This document shows positions 10,032 to 18,555 of a stretch of 64,000 nt of DNA, piece by piece (position 1 is the first letter of the stretch; each line of letters starts with the position of its first letter). Under the pieces are notes generated by a model. That model was not told where the DNA came from and made no database searches. It saw nothing but the letters and a program-made list of their open reading frames with translations. Both the position numbers and the translations under genes were made by a program. The DNA is from Anoxybacteroides tepidamans (GTDB taxonomy: Bacteria > Bacillota > Bacilli > Bacillales > Anoxybacillaceae), in contig NZ_JACHEP010000016.1 in NCBI RefSeq assembly GCF_014201465.1, positions 1-64,000 of the forward strand. Direction: 5' to 3'.

Positions 10032-11493
10032 AGCGCAAGTCGGCATGGTCATGAATTTAGATAAATGCATCGGCTGCCATACGTGCAGCGTCACATGCAA
10101 AAACACGTGGACGAACCGTCCAGGTGCCGAGTATATGTACTTCAACAACGTCGAAACAAAACCTGGCATCGGCTATCCAAAACAATGGGAAGACCAAGAA
10201 AAATATAAAGGCGGCTGGGAATTAAGAAACGGCGAACTTCATTTAAAATCCGGTTCAAAAGTCAACCGCCTGCTCAACTTGTTTTATAACCCGTACCAAC
10301 CGACGATCGATGATTACTATGAGCCATGGAATTACGATTATGAAACATTAACGAACAGCCCTCAGAAAAAATATCAGCCCGTCGCTCGGCCAAAATCAGC
10401 GATTACCGGCGAATTTATGGAGCTTTCGTGGGGGCCAAACTGGGAAGACGATTTAGCCGGCGCTCACACTACCGGTCTTCAAGACCCGAACGTATTGAAA
10501 ATGGAAGAATCGATTAAAACGGAATTTGAACATGTATTTATGATGTATTTGCCGCGCATTTGCGAACATTGCATCAACCCTCCATGCGTGTCTAGCTGTC
10601 CATCCGGAGCCATGTATAAACGAGACGAAGACGGTATCGTATTAGTGGACCAAAACGCATGCCGCGCATGGCGTTATTGCGTCACGAGCTGTCCGTACAA
10701 AAAAGTGTATTTTAACTGGCAAACAAATAAAGCAGAAAAATGTACGCTCTGCTTCCCGCGCATTGAAGCCGGCATGCCGACGATTTGCTCGGAAACGTGC
10801 GTTGGCCGCATCCGTTATATCGGCGTCATGTTATACGACGCAGACAAAGTAAAAGAAGCGGCTAGCGTAGAAAATGAAAAAGACTTGTATCATGCACAAC
10901 TTGACATTTTCTTAGACCCGCATGACCCAGAAGTGATTGCGAAAGCAAAAGAAGCGGGCATTCCACAAGAGTGGATCGAAGCAGCGCAAAAATCGCCGAT
11001 TTACAAAATGATTATCGATTGGAAAATCGCCCTTCCGTTGCATCCTGAATATCGCACGATGCCAATGGTATGGTATATTCCACCGCTCAGCCCGATCATG
11101 AACATGATCGAAGGCAAAGGAAGCGATGCAACGGAAGATGACATCTTCCCTGCCATCGAGCAAATGCGCATCCCGATCGAATATTTAGCGAACTTATTAA
11201 CCGCGGGCGATCAAACACATATTCGCACAACGTTGAAAAAAATGGCGGTGATGCGCCAATATATGCGCGCGGTGCAAACGAATAAACAACCAAATGTGAA
11301 AGTCATGGAAGAACTCGGTTTAAGCGAGCAAGCTATTCAAGAGATGTATCGTTTACTCGCGATTGCCAAATATCATGACCGTTTCGTCATTCCGGCATCG
11401 CACCGTGAAGAAGTCGCGAATTTATCCGCAGAACAAGGCAGCTGCGGCTTGTCGTTTGCCGGCGGCCCTGGTTCTTGCGGAACACTCTCATAA
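10021..11493 (+). CDS. narH: Respiratory nitrate reductase beta subunit NarH
   Basis: This 490-residue Fe-S subunit carries electrons from NarI to NarG. Four cysteine clusters are visible: CIGCHTCSVTC at residues 16-26, CEHCINPPCVSSC, CRAWRYCVTSC and CTLCFPRIEAGMPTIC. The tryptophan in CRAWRYC replaces a cysteine and marks the [3Fe-4S] site typical of NarH. The start is TTG at 10021, nine bases after AAGGAGG inside the narG end. A TTG at 10012 abuts the Shine-Dalgarno and is unlikely. The C-terminus is Gly/Ser/Cys-rich. Confidence 0.97.
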   Translation: MKIKAQVGMVMNLDKCIGCHTCSVTCKNTWTNRPGAEYMYFNNVETKPGIGYPKQWEDQEKYKGGWELRNGELHLKSGSKVNRLLNLFYNPYQPTIDDYYEPWNYDYETLTNSPQKKYQPVARPKSAITGEFMELSWGPNWEDDLAGAHTTGLQDPNVLKMEESIKTEFEHVFMMYLPRICEHCINPPCVSSCPSGAMYKRDEDGIVLVDQNACRAWRYCVTSCPYKKVYFNWQTNKAEKCTLCFPRIEAGMPTICSETCVGRIRYIGVMLYDADKVKEAASVENEKDLYHAQLDIFLDPHDPEVIAKAKEAGIPQEWIEAAQKSPIYKMIIDWKIALPLHPEYRTMPMVWYIPPLSPIMNMIEGKGSDATEDDIFPAIEQMRIPIEYLANLLTAGDQTHIRTTLKKMAVMRQYMRAVQTNKQPNVKVMEELGLSEQAIQEMYRLLAIAKYHDRFVIPASHREEVANLSAEQGSCGLSFAGGPGSCGTLS

Positions 11494-11505
11494 CGGGGGA
11501 TTGTT

Positions 11506-12054
11506 ATGAACTACGAACAAGCACAAACCGTTTTCCAATGCGCTTCGTATTTGTTATCTTATCCAGATGACGAATGGTATCGCGAGTTAGACGGTTGTTT
11601 ACAAGTGATCGACGATTTGCCACATCGGCAAATCGTCCAAAATATAAAAAAGTTTATTGAATATATTCAAACATTGCCGGCACGTGAACGAATCGAAACA
11701 TACGTCTATACGTTTGATTTCGGCAAAAAAACGAATTTATACGTCACGTATATGAATACAGGCGAACAACGGGAACGCGGGTTAGAGCTGCTTGCGTTGA
11801 AACAACAATATAAAGCCGCAGGATTCGATGTTACGGACAAAGAGTTGCCGGACTATTTGCCATTAATGCTTGAATTCGCTTCACAAGCAGAGCAGCAATA
11901 TGTCGTGCCTATTTTTCAAAAATATTGGCGGAACATCGAAGAAATTCGCAACCAACTGATCGCCAGCGAAAATTACTATACTGCCGTCTTTAACATCATT
12001 TTCATGGCGTTAGAAGAAATCGGTGTGAAACCATTGCCGAAAGGAAGTGTGTGA
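11506..12054 (+). CDS. narJ: Nitrate reductase assembly chaperone NarJ
   Basis: This 182-residue TorD/NarJ-family chaperone holds NarG during molybdenum cofactor insertion and is not part of the final enzyme. The family signs are an ASYLLSYPDDEWY start and an LPDYLPLMLEFAS segment near residue 115. The ATG at 11506 follows GGGGG by six bases and is 12 bp after narH. Its stop overlaps or nearly touches the narI start, which suggests translational coupling. Confidence 0.95.
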   Translation: MNYEQAQTVFQCASYLLSYPDDEWYRELDGCLQVIDDLPHRQIVQNIKKFIEYIQTLPARERIETYVYTFDFGKKTNLYVTYMNTGEQRERGLELLALKQQYKAAGFDVTDKELPDYLPLMLEFASQAEQQYVVPIFQKYWRNIEEIRNQLIASENYYTAVFNIIFMALEEIGVKPLPKGSV

Positions 12055-12056
12055 GC

Positions 12057-12761
12057 ATGTTGAATCAATTTCTTTGGGGCACTCTCCCCTACATCATTTT
12101 GACCATTTTTATCGGCGGTCACATTTATCGCTACAACCATGACCAGTTCGGCTGGACGTCGAAATCAAGCGAAATGTTGGAGAAAAAAGAGTTGCGGCTT
12201 GGTAGCTTGCTGTTTCACTGGGGGATTATTTTCGTGTTCATCGGCCACGTTATGGGCATTTTAATCCCGGGAGGAGTTTATGAAGCGATTGGCATCTCAG
12301 AAGAAACGTATCATTTCATTGCTCTTATCTTTGGGATTCCAGCAGGCATTGCAGCAGCAATCGGTTTACTTATTTTAATTCACCGCCGTCTAACAATTAA
12401 ACGAATCATCATGACGAGCAGCCGTGGTGACTTTCTTGCACTGTTTTTCCTTGCAGTAGTTGTGTTAACTGGATTATCCTCTACATTTTTAAACATTGAT
12501 TCAGATGGATTTGATTATCGTACAACGATTGGTCCATGGTTTAGAAGTTTATTCATGTTCCAACCGGACCCGGCGTATATGGAAAATGTGCCGGTATGGT
12601 TTAAAATTCACATTTTAGCGGCGTTCGGCATTTTTGCGGTATGGCCGTTTACAAGATTAGTTCACGTATTTAGCCTTCCGCTTCGCTACCTCAACCGCAG
12701 CTATGTCGTGTATAGAAAACGAATGCCGAAACAAGCCAACACTTCTAACCAAATTCGATAA
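12057..12761 (+). CDS. narI: Respiratory nitrate reductase gamma subunit NarI (cytochrome b)
   Basis: This 234-residue membrane cytochrome b takes electrons from menaquinol and anchors NarGH. Five hydrophobic helices are visible. Histidines in GGHIYRY, HWGIIFVFIGHVMG and the C-terminal KIHILAAFG/LVHVFS segments fit the two haem b sites. The ATG at 12057, nine bases after AAAGGAAG, is preferred; a GTG at 12051 overlapping the narJ stop is the alternative. A strong terminator follows. Confidence 0.95.
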   Translation: MLNQFLWGTLPYIILTIFIGGHIYRYNHDQFGWTSKSSEMLEKKELRLGSLLFHWGIIFVFIGHVMGILIPGGVYEAIGISEETYHFIALIFGIPAGIAAAIGLLILIHRRLTIKRIIMTSSRGDFLALFFLAVVVLTGLSSTFLNIDSDGFDYRTTIGPWFRSLFMFQPDPAYMENVPVWFKIHILAAFGIFAVWPFTRLVHVFSLPLRYLNRSYVVYRKRMPKQANTSNQIR

Positions 12762-12763
12762 TA

Positions 12764-12811
12764 AAGAAAACGACTCTCCTCATTCCAAGTGAGGAAAGTC
12801 GTTTTCTTTTT
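12764..12811. terminator. Bidirectional terminator between narI and the hemerythrin gene
   Basis: A long stem pairs AAAGAAAACGACT (12764 on) with AGTCGTTTTCTTT and extends through CTCCTCA/TGAGGA, with one internal mismatch and a T-run on the plus side. It serves two converging genes. Confidence 0.9.
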
Positions 12812-13346
12812 AAATCGCCTGAATTTTTTGAGCGAGTTCCTCTTTTTCATCGTTTGACAATAGTTTTTCCGCCATCGGAAATAAGACGTGTTCTTCTTTC
12901 ATAAAATGTTCCGTCAAAATGTGGTACGCATTGATGACGTAAAACGCTAGTTGCTTCGCCGCTTCACGATTGACTGTGCCGGAAAGGTGAGCGGTTTGCT
13001 CTAAAAACGTTGCGATGTTCCGCTTTGCTTGGTCGTGTTCGTATTCCATGACCGCAATCGGTCCTGACGTTCGGCCGATATATTGCGCCATCATCGGAAA
13101 CAATACGCCTTCTTCCCGTTGCGAATGCGGATCTAATTGCTCCAAAAACGATTGGACGTTTTCGCGCAAGGTGAGCAACGCTTCTTTCCAATCCGCTGTT
13201 TCGTCGTTTTGGCCAATTTGTTGCGCCATGTCCACTAATTGTTGTTTTTGTTCGTTTAACGGTCCGTGTTCGTCTTTTAATTGTTGCAGCGCTGGGCATA
13301 GTTGCACATCGCCGTCATGCGCCATCATACAAGGTGACAATTCCAT
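12810..13346 (-). CDS. Hemerythrin-like protein, probable FNR target
   Basis: This 178-residue cytoplasmic protein has the four-helix hemerythrin pattern. Histidine/glutamate ligands sit in LKDEHGPL, DPHSQREEGVLFP, EYEHDQAK and TEHFMKEEHVLFP, the last three being HxxxE-type iron sites. Hemerythrins bind O2 or NO at a di-iron centre. Relatives are linked to Fe-S repair (RIC/YtfE) or NO handling, but this protein has no RIC-type N-terminal domain. The ATG at 13346 follows GGAGGG. It converges on narGHJI and has its own FNR box, so a role in protecting or sensing during nitrate respiration is inferred, not shown. Confidence 0.9.
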   Translation of the reverse strand: MELSPCMMAHDGDVQLCPALQQLKDEHGPLNEQKQQLVDMAQQIGQNDETADWKEALLTLRENVQSFLEQLDPHSQREEGVLFPMMAQYIGRTSGPIAVMEYEHDQAKRNIATFLEQTAHLSGTVNREAAKQLAFYVINAYHILTEHFMKEEHVLFPMAEKLLSNDEKEELAQKIQAI

Positions 13347-13376
13347 TTACTATCCCTCCTTCTCATTCCATCTCTT

Positions 13377-13419
13377 ATTTTACCGCTATGCGTCTACAAG
13401 CGTTGTGATATGAATCACT
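13377..13419 (-). promoter_or_regulatory. Consensus FNR box and -10 of the hemerythrin gene
   Basis: TGTGA-N6-TCACT at 13404-13419 fully matches the Bacillus FNR consensus. On the minus strand a TAAAAT -10 occupies 13382-13377, placing the start at about 13370 and the box centre (13411.5) at -41.5. On the plus strand TATAAT at 13452-13457 precedes the 122-residue gene, but the box would then sit near -52. Confidence 0.75.
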
Positions 13420-13493
13420 TGTTTACTTTTTTCTAAGAAAAGAAGGCTATTTATAATGCTGTTTCATATATATAAAACTAAAGGAGGGATCGT

Positions 13494-13862
13494 ATGTTGC
13501 CAAATTTCGAAGAGTTTTATCCAATCGCCGTTGTTCCAATGGGAGAAAACGATCATGCGACATTTATCGAAACGTTTTCTAATAATAAAGAAACGACCGC
13601 CACCCATTGGCTTATAGCGCTAGAAGGAACGTCGACGAACCTCGGAATATACCACTGGAACGTCATCGTATATCCAGCGAATGATACCACTGTTTTTTAT
13701 TTTGACTACTTGCGCTTTAGTTCCCCACCGCTTTGCTCGTTCCATGAAGCAGCATTGTTAGCGAACGATATTAAAACACAAATAAAAACCGATGAATTTT
13801 TAACAAAAAAACAACTTTTTCTCCCCTTTTTTGCCGCTGATTGTGAAAATACATACATATAA
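13494..13862 (+). CDS. Uncharacterised 122-residue protein
   Basis: I do not recognise this protein. It has no signal peptide or membrane helix and is rich in aromatic residues (HWLIALEGT, GIYHWNVIVYP, VFYFDYLRF). Alternating hydrophobic strands suggest a small beta-rich fold, and it contains two cysteines beyond residue 80. The ATG at 13494 follows AAGGAGGG. It is divergent from the hemerythrin gene across the intergenic region that contains the consensus FNR box, and it converges on the ferredoxin oxidoreductase operon. A link to anaerobic metabolism is suggested only by position. Confidence 0.75.
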   Translation: MLPNFEEFYPIAVVPMGENDHATFIETFSNNKETTATHWLIALEGTSTNLGIYHWNVIVYPANDTTVFYFDYLRFSSPPLCSFHEAALLANDIKTQIKTDEFLTKKQLFLPFFAADCENTYI

Positions 13863-13894
13863 GAAAAAGGCAGGCCCGCAAACGGACCTACCTC
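13862..13894 (-). terminator. Terminator of the 2-oxoacid:ferredoxin oxidoreductase operon
   Basis: On the minus strand AGGTAGGTCCG pairs with CGGGCCTGCCT around a TTTG loop, with two wobble-type pairs, and is followed by TTTTTC. It begins right at the end of the converging 122-residue gene. Confidence 0.85.
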
Positions 13895-13900
13895 TTCACA

Positions 13901-16189
13901 TTATAAATCCGGATGTTCATGTTTCGCTTTTAGACGGCGCCATCTCCGCTCAACTTCTTGTTCAAACTCGAGTAAAAGATCACGATTTTCTTCTTTTAGT
14001 AAATGTTTTGTTTTGCCCATGTATTTTAACCATTCACTTAACGGAATGCGTTTGTTTTTCTCTTCAGGGTCATACGTAATTGTCGTAATGCCGCGCTCGA
14101 CTTCATAGAGCGGGAAGAAGCAAGAGTTGACAGCCGCTTCCATAATTTTTTCCCCGTACCGTTCTTCTGATTTCCAGTTTAACGGGCATGTAATAAGCAA
14201 CTTTCCATACACCGTTCCGACGTTTTGCGCATACCATTGCGCTTTTGCCGCTTTTTTAATTAAATCTTGCGGGAACGCTTCGGTTGCGGTAAATACGTAT
14301 GGAATGTTTGTCGCCGCCATAATTTGCGCCGTATCTTTATGATGGAACGCTTTTCCTTTTTGCGTTTTCCCAACCCCTGTTGTGCTTGTCATATGCCCCA
14401 TTGGCGTCGAATAAGACATTTGCGAACCGGTATTCATATACCCTTCGTTGTCATATTCAAGCATAATCAGTTTATGGTTGCGAAGCGCTGTACCGATGGC
14501 TGACCCCATGCCGATATCCATTCCGCCGTCACCGGTAACCATCACAAATGTGACGTCATCGGATACTTGAATTTCCCCGCGGCGCTTCATCTCGAAAAAC
14601 GCTTCGACCGCTCCTGACAACGTCGCCGGCCCGTTTTGGAACAAGTTGTGAATCATCGTCTGTTTATGTGAACTGTACGGATAAGCAGTTGTCACGACAT
14701 ACGCGCAGCCTGTCTGGAATAACACGACAACATCGCCTTCAATGCCTTTAAAAAACAGCTCTAACCCTGGGAAAATACCGCACCCTGGACAAGCCCCATG
14801 ACCCGGCGCAAGCCGTTTCGGTTTCGCCGTTAATGCGCGCAACGGCGGAACTTTCACTTTTAACCGTTTCGTTTCTTCATCTTCGGTTACTTGAATGAGG
14901 CCTGTTTTAAAGGCATCGCCGTGCATCGGTTCGATCACTCGCTGTAACTTTTGCTCTGGACGGCCCGGCATATGGCCGAAATAGTCGAACGGTTTTTCGG
15001 CGTATCCTTTTTCCATCGCGTCGATCGCCATTTGGAAAAACGCTTCTGCTTCATCCGCATAAAAGTCTTTCCCACCGACACCGAAGACGCGGCTTAACAC
15101 GATCGTTTTGTTTTCCGGATCGCTTTGCAACGCCGATTTTACTTCATGCGTCATATTTGGCCCGTGCGCTCCGTAAGAATCGGCACGTTCCCCGATCAAC
15201 AGCGCTTTCACGTGTTTTAACGCTTGGCGAATTTCTTCCGCTGGGAACGGACGAATAATATTCGGGCTAATAACGCCTGCTTTAATGCCTTTCGCCCGCA
15301 ATTTATCGACTACGTCTTTTGCTGTTTCCGCAGCAGAATTTAATAAAAAGAGCGCTACTTCGGCATCGTCCATTTGATATAAATCAAGCACAGAATACTC
15401 GCGGCCCGATAAAGCGGCGTATTCGCGTGCCACTTGTTTAAATACTTCTCCTGCACGATACAGCGCTTCGGACTGCTGATAGTTGTTATTAATTAAATCG
15501 TCGCCGTTCATATGCGCTCCGATCGTAATCGGATTTTTCGGATCGGCCGCGTTCGGAAATTCCGTTGGGCGCTCGCCGACAAACGCTTGGACAACACTGC
15601 GGTCTTTAAAATATTGTACTTTTCGTTTTTGGTGAGACGTAAAGAAGCCATCGTAAGCAACGATAACCGGCAGACGGACGTCCGCATGCTCCGCGATTTT
15701 CAATGCCATAATGTTCATATCATAGACGGCTTGCGGTGTGCGTGCCAGCAAAATGACCCAACCGGTGTTTAGCGCAAAATAAAGATCGGAATGGTCTCCG
15801 CGAATATCAAGCGGCCCACTAATCGAGCGAGTGACTAAGTTCATGACCATCGGAAACCGCGTTCCTGATTGCACCGGCAGCTGCTCGAGCATATACATGA
15901 GCCCGTTGGCGCTTGTCGCATTAAACACGCGCGCGCCCATGACAGATGCTCCGTAACAAATGCCGGCCGAGCCGTGCTCGCCATCAGCGGCAATAAGTTG
16001 AATATGATGCTCGCCGCGCGTTTTCATTTGGTCCAACAGCTGGGCAATTTCAGTAGAAGGTGTAATTGGGAAATAGCCCATAATATGATAGTTAATTTGT
16101 GCAGCCGCCAATGCCGCCATTTCGTTTCCTGATTCAAATGTTGTGACTTGTTCGGCTTTTGTTGTCACTTTTTCTTCTAGCATCGCCAT
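13901..16189 (-). CDS. 2-oxoacid:ferredoxin oxidoreductase, fused alpha-beta subunit
   Basis: This 762-residue protein joins two subunits. Residues ~10-400 are the alpha (pyrimidine-binding and transketolase-C-like) part with MGYFPITPSTEIAQ and a GERADSYGAHGPNM segment. Residues ~480-700 are the beta, thiamine-diphosphate part with HGACPGCGIFPGLE and the TPP motif GDGGMDIGMGS...NEGYMNTG. It oxidatively decarboxylates a 2-oxoacid to its acyl-CoA with reduction of ferredoxin; pyruvate or a branched-chain acid is possible. The ATG at 16189 overlaps the stop of the gamma-delta gene (TGATG). A GGGGGG tract precedes it. An upstream extension has no Shine-Dalgarno and overlaps the neighbour out of frame. 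Confidence 0.9.
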   Translation of the reverse strand: MAMLEEKVTTKAEQVTTFESGNEMAALAAAQINYHIMGYFPITPSTEIAQLLDQMKTRGEHHIQLIAADGEHGSAGICYGASVMGARVFNATSANGLMYMLEQLPVQSGTRFPMVMNLVTRSISGPLDIRGDHSDLYFALNTGWVILLARTPQAVYDMNIMALKIAEHADVRLPVIVAYDGFFTSHQKRKVQYFKDRSVVQAFVGERPTEFPNAADPKNPITIGAHMNGDDLINNNYQQSEALYRAGEVFKQVAREYAALSGREYSVLDLYQMDDAEVALFLLNSAAETAKDVVDKLRAKGIKAGVISPNIIRPFPAEEIRQALKHVKALLIGERADSYGAHGPNMTHEVKSALQSDPENKTIVLSRVFGVGGKDFYADEAEAFFQMAIDAMEKGYAEKPFDYFGHMPGRPEQKLQRVIEPMHGDAFKTGLIQVTEDEETKRLKVKVPPLRALTAKPKRLAPGHGACPGCGIFPGLELFFKGIEGDVVVLFQTGCAYVVTTAYPYSSHKQTMIHNLFQNGPATLSGAVEAFFEMKRRGEIQVSDDVTFVMVTGDGGMDIGMGSAIGTALRNHKLIMLEYDNEGYMNTGSQMSYSTPMGHMTSTTGVGKTQKGKAFHHKDTAQIMAATNIPYVFTATEAFPQDLIKKAAKAQWYAQNVGTVYGKLLITCPLNWKSEERYGEKIMEAAVNSCFFPLYEVERGITTITYDPEEKNKRIPLSEWLKYMGKTKHLLKEENRDLLLEFEQEVERRWRRLKAKHEHPDL

Positions 16190-17202
16190 CAATATATCCC
16201 CCCTGCCACGAATGGGAATTTTTGTTTCACCCGATGTTGTTCCGCAAATCCGATTTGTTCTCTTTCCGCCGTTAGCGCGGAAGTTGGACAGGCTTCGACA
16301 CATTTTAAACAGCCTTTGCAATATTGATAGTCAATCCCTCGCAAAAACATTTGTTTGCGTCCCTTTTTGTCTTCCCCTTCTTCCCAAACAAAGCAAAAAT
16401 CTGGACAAACAGTATCACAGGCGACGCAATGAATGCATTTTTCCTCTTCCCATTTCGGCAAAAATCCTTGGCGCGAGCCGCTTAAATCTTTCAAAATGCT
16501 ATTGGCGTTAGCGGAGATGATACCGCCGATTTCTTGCGTTTCATAACCTAAAAGCGGCTCTGGGCGTGAAAACGTTTTTCCGCGCGCAGATTCAGGGGCT
16601 TCATACGTTTTAAAACGAACTTCGTGATAGCCTCTTTCAAACGTGCGAATATTTGATTCGACTAAGTGAGGGTATTTTTTTTCAAACGTTTTGCGAATGA
16701 CTTGTTTCATTGCTTCCGCATCTAGGAAATCACAGACGCGGAATAGCGCACCAAGCATCGCCGTATTGACTTTCGTTTTTTCTTCAACGGCAATACCAAG
16801 CGCATCAACAACGGCAAGCGTTCCGTATTCTAAACGCAAATCGCGCTTAATTTCATCAAACTCTCTTGTCGAGTTGACTAAAACAATGCCATCTGGTGCT
16901 AAACCGCTTACGACATCGACCATTTTATAAAGCGCTTCGTGAAATACGCCGATGACGTGCGGTTCTTCAATCGGGCTATGGGCGCGAATTTCTACGTCTG
17001 GGTCACAGAAACGGATAAAACTTTTCACTGGCGATCCTTTTTTCTCGGAACCATAAGAAGAAAAGTTAGAACCGTTCAAGCCAAGCCCTAATACACCTGC
17101 CTCCGTAAGCATTTTTCCTGCTAAATTCGCCCCGAGCCCCCCAATCGATTCAAGGCGAATTTCAAAAAAACCGAGTTCATTTTTTTTCGGTAAAATCGAC
17201 AT
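16189..17202 (-). CDS. 2-oxoacid:ferredoxin oxidoreductase, fused gamma-delta subunit
   Basis: This 337-residue partner combines the gamma domain (residues ~10-185, with RLESIGGLGANLAGKML and SYGSEKKGSPVKSFIRF) and a C-terminal delta ferredoxin domain with two [4Fe-4S] motifs, CIHCVACDTVCPDFC and CKGCLKCVEACP. It passes electrons from the thiamine site to external ferredoxin. The ATG at 17202 follows GGGGGG. A start at 17247 is rejected because it would precede the inferred transcription start at 17241. It is first in a two-gene operon with its stop overlapping the next start. Confidence 0.9.
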   Translation of the reverse strand: MSILPKKNELGFFEIRLESIGGLGANLAGKMLTEAGVLGLGLNGSNFSSYGSEKKGSPVKSFIRFCDPDVEIRAHSPIEEPHVIGVFHEALYKMVDVVSGLAPDGIVLVNSTREFDEIKRDLRLEYGTLAVVDALGIAVEEKTKVNTAMLGALFRVCDFLDAEAMKQVIRKTFEKKYPHLVESNIRTFERGYHEVRFKTYEAPESARGKTFSRPEPLLGYETQEIGGIISANANSILKDLSGSRQGFLPKWEEEKCIHCVACDTVCPDFCFVWEEGEDKKGRKQMFLRGIDYQYCKGCLKCVEACPTSALTAEREQIGFAEQHRVKQKFPFVAGGIY

Positions 17203-17247
17203 GTTATCCCCCCTATGGAATAGAACTTGTATGCCCCCCTTTTTCAC

Positions 17248-17290
17248 ATTTTAATAAAAAAACCGTAAAAAAGATGTGACAAAAATCAAA
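17248..17290 (-). promoter_or_regulatory. Candidate FNR-dependent promoter of the ferredoxin oxidoreductase operon
   Basis: Read on the minus strand, TTTGA-N6-TCACA (17290-17275) is one base from the FNR consensus, and TAAAAT at 17253-17248 is a -10 box. The inferred start is 17241 and the dyad centre (17282.5) again falls at -41.5. The match is weaker than at the hemerythrin gene; the shared geometry is the main support. Confidence 0.55.
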
Positions 17291-17387
17291 CATTTAGAAT
17301 TTTATTAATAGTACACTAGAAAAAATCTCTTCATTTTATAAGGATTTTGATTATATAACAGAGCTTTTGTTGTATTATAACAGATTT

Positions 17388-17428
17388 CAAAAATAAAAAA
17401 CTTAGAGAACAAAATGCTCTCTAAGTTT
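17388..17428 (-). terminator. Terminator of the HemD-like gene
   Basis: On the minus strand CTTAGAGA (17425-17418) pairs with TCTCTAAG (17408-17401) around a 9-base loop, followed by TTTTTTATTTTT. It starts at the stop codon of the HemD-like gene. Confidence 0.85.
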
Positions 17429-18555
17429 TATCGTTGTTCAAAATATTTTGCGAGCGTAACAATCATCGCTCCCATTCGTTCTAACTCTGGAGAAACGATA
17501 CGGTCGATTCCTTCTTCTGAAAGCGCTTCTGCGGTCACTTTTCCGACGGCGCAAGCGACTACTTTTTCGGAGAAAGCGCGGCGCAATCGTTCAACATCTT
17601 TTTTCTCCTTCGCAAACGAAAAGAAAAAGCGCACTTGCATCGCCGTTGTAAAACAAACGGCATCGACTTGTTGTTCAACAATTTCGTCATATAACGTTTC
17701 AAGAACATCATCATCCGGAGCAACATGCCGGTAAGGAAGCAGCTCTGTATATAGAGCGCCACATTCTAAAAGAAATTGTTTCAACGTTGGCGCTGTATCC
17801 CCGTGCAATTGGACGACAACGCGTTTACCTGTAAAAGAAAACGATTGAAGTGAACGAATCAGCCCTCTTGTCGTTCCGTCATCGCTTTCCGCAACAAACG
17901 ATACGCCGATTTTTTTTAGCGCCGCTACCGTTTTATATCCTCGGACAGCAATTTTAGCTTGCTGGATCGTTTCCAGCCATTGTTCTTTCACACCGCCTCG
18001 TTCTGCTGCCTCTAATAACGTTTCAACACCGATACCGGTCGTAAACATCATCCAATCCGGTTTCATACGGATGATGTCGCGAATTTCTTGTGTAAGCTCT
18101 TCTTCTTTAGAAAATACTGTCCCTTGCGCCGGACGTACAAGCGGAATCCCACCTTGCTTCTCAATAAGTGTTGTCATTTCGTCCAATTTTCTTGATGCGC
18201 ATAATACAATTCGTTTTCCTTTCAACGGATAAGCCCCCTTATCTTTTTGTTCCATTCTAAAATAGGAAGCAATCGTTCGGCAACTAAAAAAGAACGGCGA
18301 TGAAGCCGCTCTTTGTCGCTTATACTGTTCCCCTCTTCTATCAAACGAACCGTAAATGCGGGTAGGTTGAATGGATACAACTTCGTCTAAAGCAATGTTC
18401 ATTAACTGCATGTTCCGGTTATACACAAATAGTTTCTTCACATCTTTATATAGCTTCACTGGTAAAAATGTTGCTTCCCCTTGCTGCGTCTTAATCTTGA
18501 CAGGTTGTTTTTGTTGAATCCATTTAAGTAGCTGTCTGTATTGATCCCCCGTCAT
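17428..18555 (-). CDS. Uroporphyrinogen-III synthase-like (HemD family) protein with N-terminal extension
   Basis: This 375-residue protein has a HemD fold over residues ~115-370 (GKRIVLCASRKLDEM, FTTGIGVETLLEA, CFTTAMQVRFFF, CAVGKVTAEAL). About 110 extra N-terminal residues (MTGDQYRQLLKWIQQKQP onward) resemble a YolD-like or RNA/DNA-binding small beta domain, which ordinary HemD of ~260 residues lacks. It may make uroporphyrinogen III for siroheme or haem, or be a regulator built on that fold. The ATG at 18555 follows GGGGGAG; an ATG at 18576 has none. It stands apart from any hem operon in the window. Confidence 0.75.
   Translation of the reverse strand: MTGDQYRQLLKWIQQKQPVKIKTQQGEATFLPVKLYKDVKKLFVYNRNMQLMNIALDEVVSIQPTRIYGSFDRRGEQYKRQRAASSPFFFSCRTIASYFRMEQKDKGAYPLKGKRIVLCASRKLDEMTTLIEKQGGIPLVRPAQGTVFSKEEELTQEIRDIIRMKPDWMMFTTGIGVETLLEAAERGGVKEQWLETIQQAKIAVRGYKTVAALKKIGVSFVAESDDGTTRGLIRSLQSFSFTGKRVVVQLHGDTAPTLKQFLLECGALYTELLPYRHVAPDDDVLETLYDEIVEQQVDAVCFTTAMQVRFFFSFAKEKKDVERLRRAFSEKVVACAVGKVTAEALSEEGIDRIVSPELERMGAMIVTLAKYFEQR

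Noticed and set aside
16190-16321. N-terminal extension of the alpha-beta ferredoxin oxidoreductase gene
   Set aside because: It overlaps the cysteine-cluster end of the gamma-delta gene in another frame and has no Shine-Dalgarno, whereas ATG 16189 has one and overlaps the stop codon.
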